Source of the DNA: an uncultured Nocardioides sp.
GTDB lineage: Bacteria; Actinomycetota; Actinomycetes; Propionibacteriales; Nocardioidaceae
Assembly (NCBI RefSeq): GCF_946885725.1
Contig: NZ_CAMPGZ010000107.1
Location: 1 to 13,953, forward strand
Reading direction: 5' to 3'
Length of the DNA stretch: 13,953 bases
Under the pieces are notes generated by a model, which saw nothing but the letters and a program-made list of their open reading frames with translations, searched no databases and was not told the DNA's origin. Position numbers and translations under genes: made by a program. Shown piece after piece: positions 1-6,493 of this stretch (positions within the stretch are counted from its first letter, which is position 1; every line of letters begins with the position of its first letter).

Positions 1-288
1 CCCCAGGAGCGGGAGTGGCCGCTGTACGAGGTGTTCGTGCGCGGCAAGCGCGGGCTCAACCACGTGCATGTCGGTTCGCTGCACGCGCCCGACGACGAGA
101 TGGCGATCCGGCACGCCCGCGACGTCTACACGCGCCGCAACGAGGGCGTGAGCATCTGGGTGGTGCGCGCCGACGCGATCACCGCGTCGAGCCCGGACGA
201 GAAGGACCCGCTGTTCGCGCCGAGCGGCGACAAGGTCTACCGGCACCCGACGTTCTACTCCATCCCCGACAACGTCCCCCACATGTGA
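1..288 (+). CDS. paaB: 1,2-phenylacetyl-CoA epoxidase subunit PaaB (5' partial)
   Basis: Small structural subunit of the phenylacetyl-CoA ring-epoxidase complex, a cytoplasmic enzyme that starts aerobic phenylacetate degradation. The reading frame is open from the first base of the window, so the start codon and a few residues are missing. The visible 95 residues begin with PQEREWPLYEVFVRGKRGLN and carry the family hallmarks: the WPLYEVF opening, GLNHVHVGSLHA, the ARDVYTRRNEG segment and the SIWVV strand. The stop is TGA at 286-288. It is followed after 83 bases by paaC, in the usual paaABCDE order, so paaA is expected just upstream. Family identity is nearly certain; only the N-terminus is unknown. 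Confidence 0.95.
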   Translation, partial: PQEREWPLYEVFVRGKRGLNHVHVGSLHAPDDEMAIRHARDVYTRRNEGVSIWVVRADAITASSPDEKDPLFAPSGDKVYRHPTFYSIPDNVPHM

Positions 289-298
289 CTCCTCCCCA

Positions 299-345
299 GC
301 GGATTCTTGGCCTCCCCCGCTTCGCTCCTCCGACCAACAATCCGC
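299..345 (+). other. Long inverted repeat (mRNA stem-loop) between paaB and paaC
   Basis: Bases 299-310 (GCGGATTCTTGG) pair with 334-345 (CCAACAATCCGC): 11 base pairs with one C-C mismatch, closing a 23-base pyrimidine-rich loop that contains CCTCC motifs. There is no T-tract after it, so it does not look like a simple intrinsic terminator. It sits in the 83-base paaB-paaC spacer and ends about 26 bases before the paaC start. A role in RNA processing or partial attenuation is inference. Confidence 0.5.
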
Positions 346-371
346 CGGGGACCCCGGAAGGCAACGCCACG

Positions 372-1310
372 ATGTCCCATTCAGCACCTGACCCGAGCCA
401 CGAGGACGGCAGCGTCTACGACGCGCTCCTCGGCACCGACGCGTCGCACTGGGCGTTCGGCACCGACTTCGAGGACCCGCTGGCCGGCGTCGACACGACG
501 CTCCCGGAGGGCGTCGACGGGCACGCGCTGGCGACGTACTGCCTGATGCTCGGCGACGACGCGCTGGTCGCCTCGCACCGGCTGTCGGAGTGGTGCAGCC
601 GCGCGCCGGACCTCGAGGAGGACATCGCGCTGGCCAACGTCGCGCTCGACCTGCTCGGCCAGGCGCGGCTGCTGCTGGCCCGCGCGGCCGCGGCCGACCC
701 GTCGGTCGTGCCGACGCTCCCCGAGGGGTCGCCGGTGCCCGACGAGGACGCGCTGGCGTTCTTCCGGGAGGCCCACGACTTCCGCAACGTGCGGCTGGTC
801 GAGGCCCCCAACGGCGACTTCGGGCACACGATCGCCCGGCTGCTGCTGTTCTCGACCGTCCGGCTCGCGCTGCTCGAGCGCCTCACCCGGAGCCGTGACC
901 ACGTGCTCGCCGCCGTCGCGGCCAAGGGCGTCAAGGAGATGACCTACCACCGCGACTACGCCGGCCGCTGGTTCCTCACGCTGGCGCAGGGCACCGACGA
1001 GTCCCGCCGCCGTGTGACGGACGGGCTGGCCGAGATCTGGCCGCTGTACGCCGAGCTGTTCCGGTCGCACCCCGTCGAGGCCGAGCTGGCCGCCGCCGGC
1101 GTCGGCGTCGACCCGGCGTCCGTCGCGGACGAGGTCGACGTCGTGCTCGAGCAGGTGCTCTCGGTCAGCGCCGTGGAGCGGCCGGACCGTCCACCGCTGG
1201 CCGGCGTCGCCGGTCGCTACGGCCGCGACGGCATGCACACCGAGGCGCTCAGCCGAATGCTCGCCGAGATGCAGGTTGTCGCCCGCGCGCACCCCCTCGG
1301 GAGGTGGTGA
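372..1310 (+). CDS. paaC: 1,2-phenylacetyl-CoA epoxidase subunit PaaC
   Basis: Ferritin-like structural partner of the catalytic subunit PaaA in the phenylacetyl-CoA epoxidase. The 312-residue product has the family core: HRLSEWCSRAPDLEEDIALAN at about residues 69-89, followed by ALDLLGQAR, then EAHDFRNVRLVEAPNGDF near 138-155, and a C-terminal GRYGRDGMHTEALSRMLAEM segment close to 284-303. The frame stays open far upstream, but that part does not resemble PaaC and overlaps paaB. The ATG at 372 is preceded by GGAAGG (356-361) and gives a sensible N-terminus. Its TGA overlaps the ATG of paaD by one base (TGATG), showing translational coupling. In known PaaAC complexes PaaC lacks a working di-iron site and scaffolds PaaA; I cannot see PaaA here. 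Confidence 0.95.
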   Translation: MSHSAPDPSHEDGSVYDALLGTDASHWAFGTDFEDPLAGVDTTLPEGVDGHALATYCLMLGDDALVASHRLSEWCSRAPDLEEDIALANVALDLLGQARLLLARAAAADPSVVPTLPEGSPVPDEDALAFFREAHDFRNVRLVEAPNGDFGHTIARLLLFSTVRLALLERLTRSRDHVLAAVAAKGVKEMTYHRDYAGRWFLTLAQGTDESRRRVTDGLAEIWPLYAELFRSHPVEAELAAAGVGVDPASVADEVDVVLEQVLSVSAVERPDRPPLAGVAGRYGRDGMHTEALSRMLAEMQVVARAHPLGRW

Positions 1311-1819
1311 TGACCCTCATGACCGTCCGCGGCCCCGCCTACGCAGTCGCCGCCTCGGTGACCGACCCCGAGATGCCGATGCTCACGCTCGAGGACCTCG
1401 GCGTGCTGCGCCGCGTCGAGGAGCGCGGGGACGGCTCGGTCGTCGTCACGATCACCCCGACGTACTCCGGCTGCCCGGCCATGGCCAGCATGCGCGACGA
1501 CCTGGTGCGGCGGCTGCAGGAGGCCGGTTACGACGACGTACGCGTCGACATCGAGCTGTCGCCCGCGTGGTCGAGCGACTGGATCACCCAGCGCGGCCGG
1601 CAGGCTCTCGCCGAGCACGGCATCTCGCCGCCGGGCAAGGCGCGGCAGCGGTCCGGCCCCGTCGTGCTCGACCTGCTGCCGACCCGGCGCGCCATCACCT
1701 GTCCGCGCTGCGGCTCCGCCGACGTCGAGCTCACCTCCGAGTTCGGGGCGACCGCGTGCAAGGCGCTCTACCGCTGCACGTCCTGCCTCGAGCCGTTCGA
1801 GCACGTGAAGGAGATCTGA
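1310..1819 (+). CDS. paaD: 1,2-phenylacetyl-CoA epoxidase assembly protein PaaD (MIP18/DUF59 family)
   Basis: Accessory protein of the phenylacetyl-CoA epoxidase, a member of the MIP18/DUF59 family linked to iron-sulfur cluster maturation. The 169 residues contain the DUF59 signature VTDPEMPMLTLEDLGVL (about 17-33), TYSGCPAM with Cys55, and a C-terminal zinc-ribbon-like tail with CPRC at 131-134, a further Cys at 150 and CTSC at 156-159, as expected for full-length PaaD. Two in-frame GTG codons precede the ATG (1304 and 1307), but the ATG at 1310 lies five bases after GGGAGG and overlaps the paaC stop, so it is preferred. A 4-base gap separates it from paaE. Its exact biochemical role comes from family knowledge, not from this sequence. 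Confidence 0.94.
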   Translation: MTLMTVRGPAYAVAASVTDPEMPMLTLEDLGVLRRVEERGDGSVVVTITPTYSGCPAMASMRDDLVRRLQEAGYDDVRVDIELSPAWSSDWITQRGRQALAEHGISPPGKARQRSGPVVLDLLPTRRAITCPRCGSADVELTSEFGATACKALYRCTSCLEPFEHVKEI

Positions 1820-1823
1820 TCCG

Positions 1824-2924
1824 ATGACGACGCTCGCGACACGTCCGTCCACGCGGGCGGCCGCCTTCTACAAGCTCCGCGTCGCCGAGGTCGAGCGGCT
1901 GACCGATGACTCGGTCGCCGTCACTTTCGACGTGCCCGAGGAGCTCGCCGAGGAGTTCCGCTTCGCGGCCGGCCAGTCGCTCGCACTCCGGCGGTACGTC
2001 GACGGCCAGGAGCACCGCCGCCAGTACTCCATCTGCACCCCCGTCGGCAGCCGCCCTCGCATCGGCGTCCGGGCGATTCCCAACGGGATGTTCTCGCGCT
2101 GGCTGGTCGAGGAGGTCCGTCCCGGCATGGAGATCGAGGTGCAGACGCCGAGCGGCACGTTCTGCAAGGACCCGGCCCTGCTAGAGGCCGGCCGGCATCT
2201 CTGCATCGCGGCCGGCTCCGGGATCACCCCGATGCTGTCGGTCGCCGGCACCGCGCTGGCCGCTCCGGTCGAGCCCGGCGCCGAGGTCACCCTGCTCTAC
2301 GGCAACCGCACCAGCCAGTCGGTGATGTTCGCCGAGGAGATCGGCGACCTGAAGAACCGCTACGGCCCGCGCTTCCAGGCCATCCACGTGCTCAGCCGCG
2401 AGCCGCGCGACGTCGAGCTGTTCTCAGGCCGGCTCGACGCCGATCGGATCCGGCGGCTGCTGCAGGTGCTGGTGCCGCTGTCGACGATCGACCACGTGTG
2501 GCTGTGCGGCCCGTTCGCGATGATCCAGGACGCGCGGAAGGTTCTCGACGAGATGGGGTTCCCGTCCGAGCGCGTCCACTTCGAGCTGTTCTACGTCGAC
2601 GAGCCGCCGCCGGAGCTGCACCGCGCCGACCCGGTCGTCGAGGGCGACACCTCCGACGTCACGATCGTGCTCGACGGGCTCAGCTCGACCGCGCCGATGC
2701 CGCGCGTGCAGACGATCCTCGACGCGGCGCAGCGGACGCGCTCCGACCTGCCGTTCGCCTGCAAGGGCGGCGTGTGTGGCACCTGCCGCGCGCTGGTGCG
2801 CGAGGGCGAGGTCGACATGCGGCGCAACTACGCGCTGGAGGAGGCCGAGGTCGACGCGGGCTTCGTGCTGACCTGCCAGTCGCACCCGGTCAGCGACGCC
2901 GTGACCGTCGACTTCGACGCCTGA
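1824..2924 (+). CDS. paaE: 1,2-phenylacetyl-CoA epoxidase reductase subunit PaaE
   Basis: Electron-transfer component that passes electrons from NADPH through FAD and a 2Fe-2S cluster to the di-iron centre of PaaA. The 366 residues show two modules. The ferredoxin-reductase part has the FAD motif RQYS at 66-69, the GSGITPM nucleotide-binding loop at 131-137 and CGPFAMI at 228-234. The C-terminal plant-type ferredoxin domain (from about 275) has cluster ligands Cys313, Cys318, Cys321 and Cys351. All expected ligands are present. The ATG is preceded by AAGGAG (1808-1813) lying inside the end of paaD. It is the last gene of the visible paa operon; only three bases separate its stop from that of the converging TetR gene, so no dedicated terminator fits between them. 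Some annotations call this subunit PaaK. Confidence 0.95.
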   Translation: MTTLATRPSTRAAAFYKLRVAEVERLTDDSVAVTFDVPEELAEEFRFAAGQSLALRRYVDGQEHRRQYSICTPVGSRPRIGVRAIPNGMFSRWLVEEVRPGMEIEVQTPSGTFCKDPALLEAGRHLCIAAGSGITPMLSVAGTALAAPVEPGAEVTLLYGNRTSQSVMFAEEIGDLKNRYGPRFQAIHVLSREPRDVELFSGRLDADRIRRLLQVLVPLSTIDHVWLCGPFAMIQDARKVLDEMGFPSERVHFELFYVDEPPPELHRADPVVEGDTSDVTIVLDGLSSTAPMPRVQTILDAAQRTRSDLPFACKGGVCGTCRALVREGEVDMRRNYALEEAEVDAGFVLTCQSHPVSDAVTVDFDA

Positions 2925-2927
2925 GTC

Positions 2928-3536
2928 CTAGCGGGCGAGCCCGTCGAACGCGACGGTCGCCACGGCCCGCGCGAGAGTGTCGGGGTCGACTGGTCCACCG
3001 GGGCGGTGCCACTCGACGAGCGAGTTGACCATGCCGAACAGCAGCCGGCTGACCACGTCGGGGTCGATGTCGTCGCGCAGCGAGCCCTCCTCGATCGCCT
3101 CGCGCACGAGGTCGGCGAGGCGCGCGTCGAGCTCGCGCCGGCGGCGCAGGGCGGCCACCTCGACGGGGCTGTTGCCGCGCACGCGCAGCAGCAGGGTCAC
3201 CGCCGGCTGGTGCGCGACCAGGACGCCGACGCTCTCCTCGACGACGGTGCGCAGCCGCTCGTACGCCGACCGCGAGTCGGCCTCGGACGTGGCGCGGTCG
3301 ACCGCGGCGGCCAAGCCGTCGAGCGCCTCGTCGAGGGCCTGGCTGAGCAGGTGCTCCTTGCTCGGCACGTGGTGGTAGATCGCGGACTTGCTCAGCCCCA
3401 GCTCGCGGGCGATGTCGCCGACCGACGTGCCGTCGTACCCCTGCCGGTTGAACAGCTCGATCGCCCGGCGCAGCACGGTCTCCTGGTCGTAGCCGGGACG
3501 GCCACGGCGCGGGACGGTCTCCGCGGTCTCCTCCAC
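2928..3536 (-). CDS. TetR/AcrR family transcriptional regulator (candidate PaaR)
   Basis: One-component DNA-binding repressor of 202 residues. The N-terminal TetR domain is clear: QETVLRRAIELFNRQGYDGTSV, then the helix-turn-helix GDIARELGLSKSAIYHHVPSKEHL at about residues 40-63. The rest is an all-helical ligand-binding and dimerisation region, normal in length. The start is GTG at 3536; the only in-frame codons just upstream are non-start codons, and the Shine-Dalgarno signal is weak. It is convergent with paaE. A TetR-type PaaR controls phenylacetate genes in Corynebacterium, so a similar role is likely here, but the paa promoter is outside the window and no operator can be matched. The gene could instead control the small membrane-protein gene just upstream of it. 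Confidence 0.88.
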   Translation of the reverse strand: MEETAETVPRRGRPGYDQETVLRRAIELFNRQGYDGTSVGDIARELGLSKSAIYHHVPSKEHLLSQALDEALDGLAAAVDRATSEADSRSAYERLRTVVEESVGVLVAHQPAVTLLLRVRGNSPVEVAALRRRRELDARLADLVREAIEEGSLRDDIDPDVVSRLLFGMVNSLVEWHRPGGPVDPDTLARAVATVAFDGLAR

Positions 3537-3580
3537 GGAGGTCAGCGTCTCACGCGCCCCGGGACGGGAGGGGCAGGTGT

Positions 3581-3610
3581 GGCCAGGCGGGCCCAGGCGG
3601 GGTCAGGCGG
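3581..3610. repeat. Three tandem 10-bp direct repeats upstream of the TetR gene
   Basis: GGCCAGGCGG, GCCCAGGCGG and GGTCAGGCGG follow one another without gaps, with a weaker fourth unit GGGCAGGTGT just before them (3571-3580). The third unit contains the stop codon of the small membrane-protein gene. The 10-base period places each unit on the same DNA face, about 45 bases upstream of the TetR start, which would suit protein binding. Function is inference. Confidence 0.5.
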
Positions 3611-3761
3611 CCCGCGGGTGGTCGACCACGTCGGCGCCCTGCGTCCGCGTCGCGCGGGAGGTCGCGACGGCCGGAGCGTCGACGGGTTCGAGGCGGGACA
3701 TCAGGGCGAGCAGCCCCGCGAGCCCGGACAGGAACGACACGACGATGAGCACGGCGAACAT
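3603..3761 (-). CDS. Small single-pass membrane protein, unknown function
   Basis: A 52-residue protein that is almost entirely one transmembrane helix near its N-terminus (FAVLIVVSFLSGLAGLLALM, residues 2-21), followed by a short polar tail. I do not recognise the family. The start chosen is ATG at 3761, eight bases after a strong GGGGAG. From this ATG on, nearly every codon ends in G or C, while the codons before it often end in A or T. An upstream in-frame GTG at 3824 (73 residues, adding a basic QKKRGW segment) is therefore less likely but possible. A 6-bp hairpin (3778-3796) lies just ahead of the ribosome-binding site. The gene lies on the same strand as, and 66 bases upstream of, the TetR gene, so the two may be co-transcribed. 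Confidence 0.62.
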   Translation of the reverse strand: MFAVLIVVSFLSGLAGLLALMSRLEPVDAPAVATSRATRTQGADVVDHPRAA

Positions 3762-3852
3762 GATCTGATCTCCCCATCCGCGCTTCTTCTGCGCGGCAGA
3801 TTGCGTTGCCAGGCTCGTGCCCACGAAGCCTTTCGATAAACGCCGGAAACGG

Positions 3853-4389
3853 TCAGAACCGGGTGAACGTGACAGCCGTCACCCACTCTCCGCCGCTCGG
3901 CCGGCGGACCAGTGTGGAGCCGACCCCGATGCGCCGCGGCTTCGGGCTGAGCAGCACCGTGCGGTGGTACGGCGAGCGCATCCACGCGCGCACCAGGCCC
4001 TCCGGCGAGAAGCCGCCGCGGCCCAGCGTCTCGGCGGCGTACCGGACGCGGCACGTCGACAGCATCCGGCCGGCGTCCTGGTGCACGAGGCCGCGGGTGG
4101 TGGCGAGCCGGGCGGCCCAGCTCTCGGCGAGCCCGTCGGTGCAGCGCTCGAACCGCAGCGGGCGCAGGCCGTGCGCCGTCCGCACGCGGTTGACGTGCCG
4201 CTGCACCCGCGCCTCGTAGGTGTCGCTGCTCGTGATCCGGGCGTCGTCCAGCCCCGCGGAGGAGGCGGTGCCGGCCGTTGCGATGACCAGTCCGGAAGCC
4301 GTGACCGCGAGGGCGGCGCCGGTCACCAGGGCCCGGGTGAGCCGGTGCAGGGCGTGCGAGACAGCGGTCGTGACCAAGACCCCTCCCAC
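3853..4389 (-). CDS. Secreted CAP-domain (SCP/PR-1-like) protein
   Basis: A 178-residue exported protein. Residues 1-46 form a signal peptide: a basic start, then ALVTGAALAVTASGLVIATAG, ending near ASSAG. The remainder is a compact CAP domain: HVNRVRTAHGLRPLRF (65-80), a Trp in LAESWAARLA, VHQD with His103, AAETLGRGGFSPEGLVRAW (118-136), then MRSPYHRTVLLSPKPRRIGVG (137-157). Cys83 and Cys113 could form a disulfide. The usual GEN motif is replaced by AET, keeping the acidic residue. Roles of bacterial CAP proteins are poorly known. The start is GTG at 4389; a TTG at 4377, just after GGGAGGGG, is a credible alternative giving a 174-residue protein. A TTGACA-like hexamer lies upstream at 4446-4451 (minus strand), but no convincing -10 goes with it. 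Confidence 0.87.
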   Translation of the reverse strand: MGGVLVTTAVSHALHRLTRALVTGAALAVTASGLVIATAGTASSAGLDDARITSSDTYEARVQRHVNRVRTAHGLRPLRFERCTDGLAESWAARLATTRGLVHQDAGRMLSTCRVRYAAETLGRGGFSPEGLVRAWMRSPYHRTVLLSPKPRRIGVGSTLVRRPSGGEWVTAVTFTRF

Positions 4390-4526
4390 AAGGCCTCGGG
4401 CGGCGACCCGGCGCTACTCCCGTCGCGCGGGTCGCGTGCGTGCGGTGTCAATCAGGACGTGAAGACACCGCCTCGTTGACCCGGTCGGGTCGGGTGAAAC
4501 AGAGAAAAGGGACCGGTCTGGACGAC

Positions 4527-4793
4527 TCAGGCGAACCAGACCTCGCCGCAGGCGCAGTCGAACTCCTTGATGCAGCCGCCGTCGGTCCAGTCGACCTGCA
4601 CCAGGCGCCAGTCGTGCTCGTGGGGCGGAACCACCTCGAGCTGTGGCCGGGCAGCCTGCCGTGGCATCCGCGCCGATCGCGCCGCCGGGCGGTCCGCGCG
4701 CCGGTCATGTCGGGCGGAGCGCGCGGTCGGTCGGGAGCGCACCGGCACCGGTGCGGTGGCGGTGTCGACGGCAGTAGCGGCGAGCACGGTCAT
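4527..4793 (-). CDS. Small protein with His/Cys-rich C-terminal tail, unknown function
   Basis: An 88-residue protein with two unlike halves. Residues 1-55 are rich in Arg, Ala and Pro and probably disordered. The C-terminal third is compact and aromatic: PPHEHDWRLVQVDWTDGGCI, then KEFDCACGEVWFA. His58, His60, Cys74, Cys80 and Cys82 could bind a metal such as zinc. I do not know a named family. The ATG at 4793 follows CAGGAG by five bases, and third-position GC rises from here. An in-frame ATG at 4856, also behind a good AAGGAAGG, would add 21 residues and begin 27 bases after the stop of the acetyltransferase gene on the same strand. Either way the two genes look like an operon. Confidence 0.65.
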   Translation of the reverse strand: MTVLAATAVDTATAPVPVRSRPTARSARHDRRADRPAARSARMPRQAARPQLEVVPPHEHDWRLVQVDWTDGGCIKEFDCACGEVWFA

Positions 4794-4883
4794 GCGGACT
4801 CCTGACGACAGGCGAGCACCCGATCCGGTGGTCATGCCCGGACTGGCGAGTTTCATGCCTCGCCTTCCTTTGTACAGACCAAC

Positions 4884-5327
4884 TCAAGGGCGGGGGTCCC
4901 GGCGCATCGGGACGTGCGGGATGCCGTCGTCGAGGAACTCCGGGCCGGTGGCGACGTACCCGAAGCGGGCGTACCAGTCCTGCAGGTACGACTGTGCGTC
5001 CAGCACCGACGGCCCGTCCCCGACGAGCTCCAGGGCCTTCCCCATGAGCGTCTCGGCCAGCCCGCGCCGACGGTGCGACCGCGCGACCGCGACGCGGCCG
5101 ATCCGCGCCGTGCCGTCGTCGTCCAGCACGCGCAGGTAGCCGACCGGTGTGCCGTCGTCGGTGACCCACACGTGCCGGGTCGCCGGCTCCAGGTCGCGGC
5201 CGTCGAGGTCGGGGTAGACGCAGTCCTGCTCGACCACGAAGACGTCCTGGCGCAGCCGCCACAGCTGGTACGCCGTACGCGCGTCGAGCTCGTCGAACGT
5301 CGCCACGTGGACCTCGAGGTCAGGCAT
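4884..5327 (-). CDS. GNAT family N-acetyltransferase, ElaA-like
   Basis: A 147-residue acetyl-CoA-dependent acyltransferase of the ElaA type. Family features are LWRLRQDVFVVEQDCVYPDL (about 22-41), DGRDLEPATRHVWV, VGYLRVL, and the acetyl-CoA loop IGRVAVARSHRRRGLAETLM (76-95), followed by AQSYLQDWYARFGY (111-124) and the GIPHVPM end. The natural substrate of ElaA-like enzymes is not established. The open frame runs on to 6068, but that part overlaps the divergent DUF5701 gene and has no family likeness. The ATG at 5327 gives the standard ElaA N-terminus. The ribosome-binding site is weak. The 69-base gap to the divergent gene at 5397 should hold both promoters. The small His/Cys protein gene follows downstream. 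Confidence 0.9.
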   Translation of the reverse strand: MPDLEVHVATFDELDARTAYQLWRLRQDVFVVEQDCVYPDLDGRDLEPATRHVWVTDDGTPVGYLRVLDDDGTARIGRVAVARSHRRRGLAETLMGKALELVGDGPSVLDAQSYLQDWYARFGYVATGPEFLDDGIPHVPMRRDPRP

Positions 5328-5396
5328 GCCCGGGAGGATGTCACAACGGCTCTGCTCGACAGGGAACTCCTCGTCGGTCGCGAGCGTTAGGGCCGC

Positions 5397-6020
5397 GTGA
5401 GCAGCGTTGACCTCGCCGACCTGCTGGACCGCCAGCTCGACACCCTGATCGCCAAGGGCTACCCCGCGCTCGCCGGCCTTGACGACGCCGCGTTCGCCGC
5501 CCACGTCGACAAGCTCCGGCCGCTGCTCGACGACGTGCGCGCGTCCGATGACGCCGCCCTGCCGTTCCTGCTCGTCGTCCGCTCCAGCCTCGTGCCGACC
5601 GTCGCCGCCGTCGAGCGCCTCGAGGTGATGGGCAAGGCCGGCTGGACCGACATGCAGGACGAGATCGACACCTACAAGCCGATCGACGGCGTCGACGTAC
5701 CCGACGCGCCGGTCTACCTCCTCACCGACGTGAGCACCGGTCGGGAGTCCCTCGGCGTCACGCCGGCGGACGCGCTGCCCGCGATCCGCGCGGCCGGCCG
5801 GACGCCGCTGACCGTCGACGAGGGCGTCGCGCTGGTGACCCAGCTGCCGTCGAGCCTGACCGACCTCAACGCGTTCCAGGCGGTCGGCTCCCGCGCGGCC
5901 AACAAGCGCATCCCGAGCTTCTGGATGAGCAAGGGCGCGCCGCGGCTGGGCTGGTGCTGGGAGGGCAACCCGCACTCCTGGTTGGGCTCCGCGTCCGCCG
6001 CCGCCCGCCTCACCGCCTGA
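5397..6020 (+). CDS. DUF5701 family protein
   Basis: A 207-residue soluble protein without signal peptide or membrane helix. I place it in the actinobacterial family of unknown function DUF5701 from its overall style: an N-terminal DLLDRQLDTLIAKGYPALAG helix, PFLLVVRSSLVP in the middle, DAPVYLLTDVSTGRESL, and a conserved Trp-rich end RIPSFWMSKGAPRLGWCWEG near residues 172-191. No catalytic motif is evident. The start is GTG at 5397, with only a weak AGGG ahead of it. It is transcribed divergently from the acetyltransferase and followed by a hairpin at 6030-6055. The family call is from memory of the sequence style and should be confirmed by a profile search. Confidence 0.8.
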   Translation: MSSVDLADLLDRQLDTLIAKGYPALAGLDDAAFAAHVDKLRPLLDDVRASDDAALPFLLVVRSSLVPTVAAVERLEVMGKAGWTDMQDEIDTYKPIDGVDVPDAPVYLLTDVSTGRESLGVTPADALPAIRAAGRTPLTVDEGVALVTQLPSSLTDLNAFQAVGSRAANKRIPSFWMSKGAPRLGWCWEGNPHSWLGSASAAARLTA

Positions 6021-6021
6021 C

Positions 6022-6066
6022 GCTGAACCGGGTGGTCGGCCTGTCGAGACCACCCGCACGCTCAGC
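6022..6066 (+). terminator. Probable hairpin terminator after the DUF5701 gene
   Basis: GGGTGGTC (6030-6037) pairs with GACCACCC (6048-6055) around a 10-base loop. An outer GCTGA/TCAGC pair (6022-6026 and 6062-6066) can extend it. It starts two bases after the stop codon. There is no real T-run, as is common for GC-rich actinobacterial terminators, so function is likely but not proven. Confidence 0.5.
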
Positions 6067-6077
6067 AAGAAAAGTCA

Positions 6078-6107
6078 TTCGAAACTGTCGGTGGTGGGGT
6101 GCACGAT
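6078..6107 (+). promoter_or_regulatory. Putative promoter for a leaderless mmcQ-type transcript
   Basis: TTCGAA (6078-6083) and CACGAT (6102-6107) are 18 bases apart and resemble -35 and -10 elements. The -10-like hexamer ends six bases before the ATG at 6114, which would place the transcription start at or beside the start codon. No Shine-Dalgarno precedes that ATG, which fits leaderless translation. The match to consensus is moderate. Confidence 0.35.
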
Positions 6108-6113
6108 CGAAGC

Positions 6114-6476
6114 ATGGCCGTGGCCGCAGCGTGGGTGCTCGATCTCGCCGCCTCCCTGCCCGAGACGGGTGAGCGGGAGTACATCGAGGACTCGGTCGCG
6201 TTCACCTTCCGCGGCCGGGGCATCGGCTACGTCTCGGCCGACGGCCGCTACCTGTTCGTGAAGTCCACGCTCGCCGAGCGCGACGCGATGGTGCAGAGCC
6301 GGCCCGACGTGTTCTCGGAGTGGTACACCTCCGGCCGCTTCGGCTGGGTGCGGGTCCGCCTCGACAGGGTCGACGCCGACGAGGTCCGCGAGCTGGTCAT
6401 CGACGCGTGGCGGCTGACCGCGCCGGCTCGGCTGGTGCGCGAGTGGGAGGAGTCCCAGGCGGCCGCCGCCTCCTGA
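6114..6476 (+). CDS. MmcQ/YjbR family protein
   Basis: A 120-residue cytoplasmic protein of the MmcQ/YjbR (DUF419) family, often annotated as DNA-binding although its function is not settled. Recognisable parts are the N-terminal LAASLPETGEREYIEDSVAF, the strand pair FTFRGRGIGYVSADGRYLFVK, LAERDAMVQSRPDVFSEWY and the family end WVRVRLDRVDADEVRELVID with AWRLTAPARLV, at about residues 77-106. Length is normal. The ATG at 6114 fits the family start; a GTG five codons upstream (6099) is possible but would overlap the likely -10 element. It converges on the alpha/beta hydrolase gene, with 13 bases between the two stop codons. Confidence 0.88.
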   Translation: MAVAAAWVLDLAASLPETGEREYIEDSVAFTFRGRGIGYVSADGRYLFVKSTLAERDAMVQSRPDVFSEWYTSGRFGWVRVRLDRVDADEVRELVIDAWRLTAPARLVREWEESQAAAAS

Positions 6477-6493
6477 CCGCAGCAGCGGGTCAG
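6473..6493. terminator. Small symmetric hairpin spanning both convergent stop codons
   Basis: CTGACC (6473-6478) pairs with GGTCAG (6488-6493) around a 9-base loop. The left arm contains the stop of the mmcQ-type gene and the right arm the stop of the hydrolase gene on the other strand. It could act as a weak two-way terminator; there is no T-tract on either strand. Confidence 0.3.

Noticed and set aside
15..371. Upstream in-frame extension of paaC
   Set aside because: The stretch overlaps paaB in another frame and is Arg/Ala-rich; PaaC homology begins after the ATG at 372.
5328..6068. N-terminal extension of the acetyltransferase open frame
   Set aside because: It lies antisense to the DUF5701 gene, has no GNAT likeness, and the ATG at 5327 gives a full-length ElaA-type protein.
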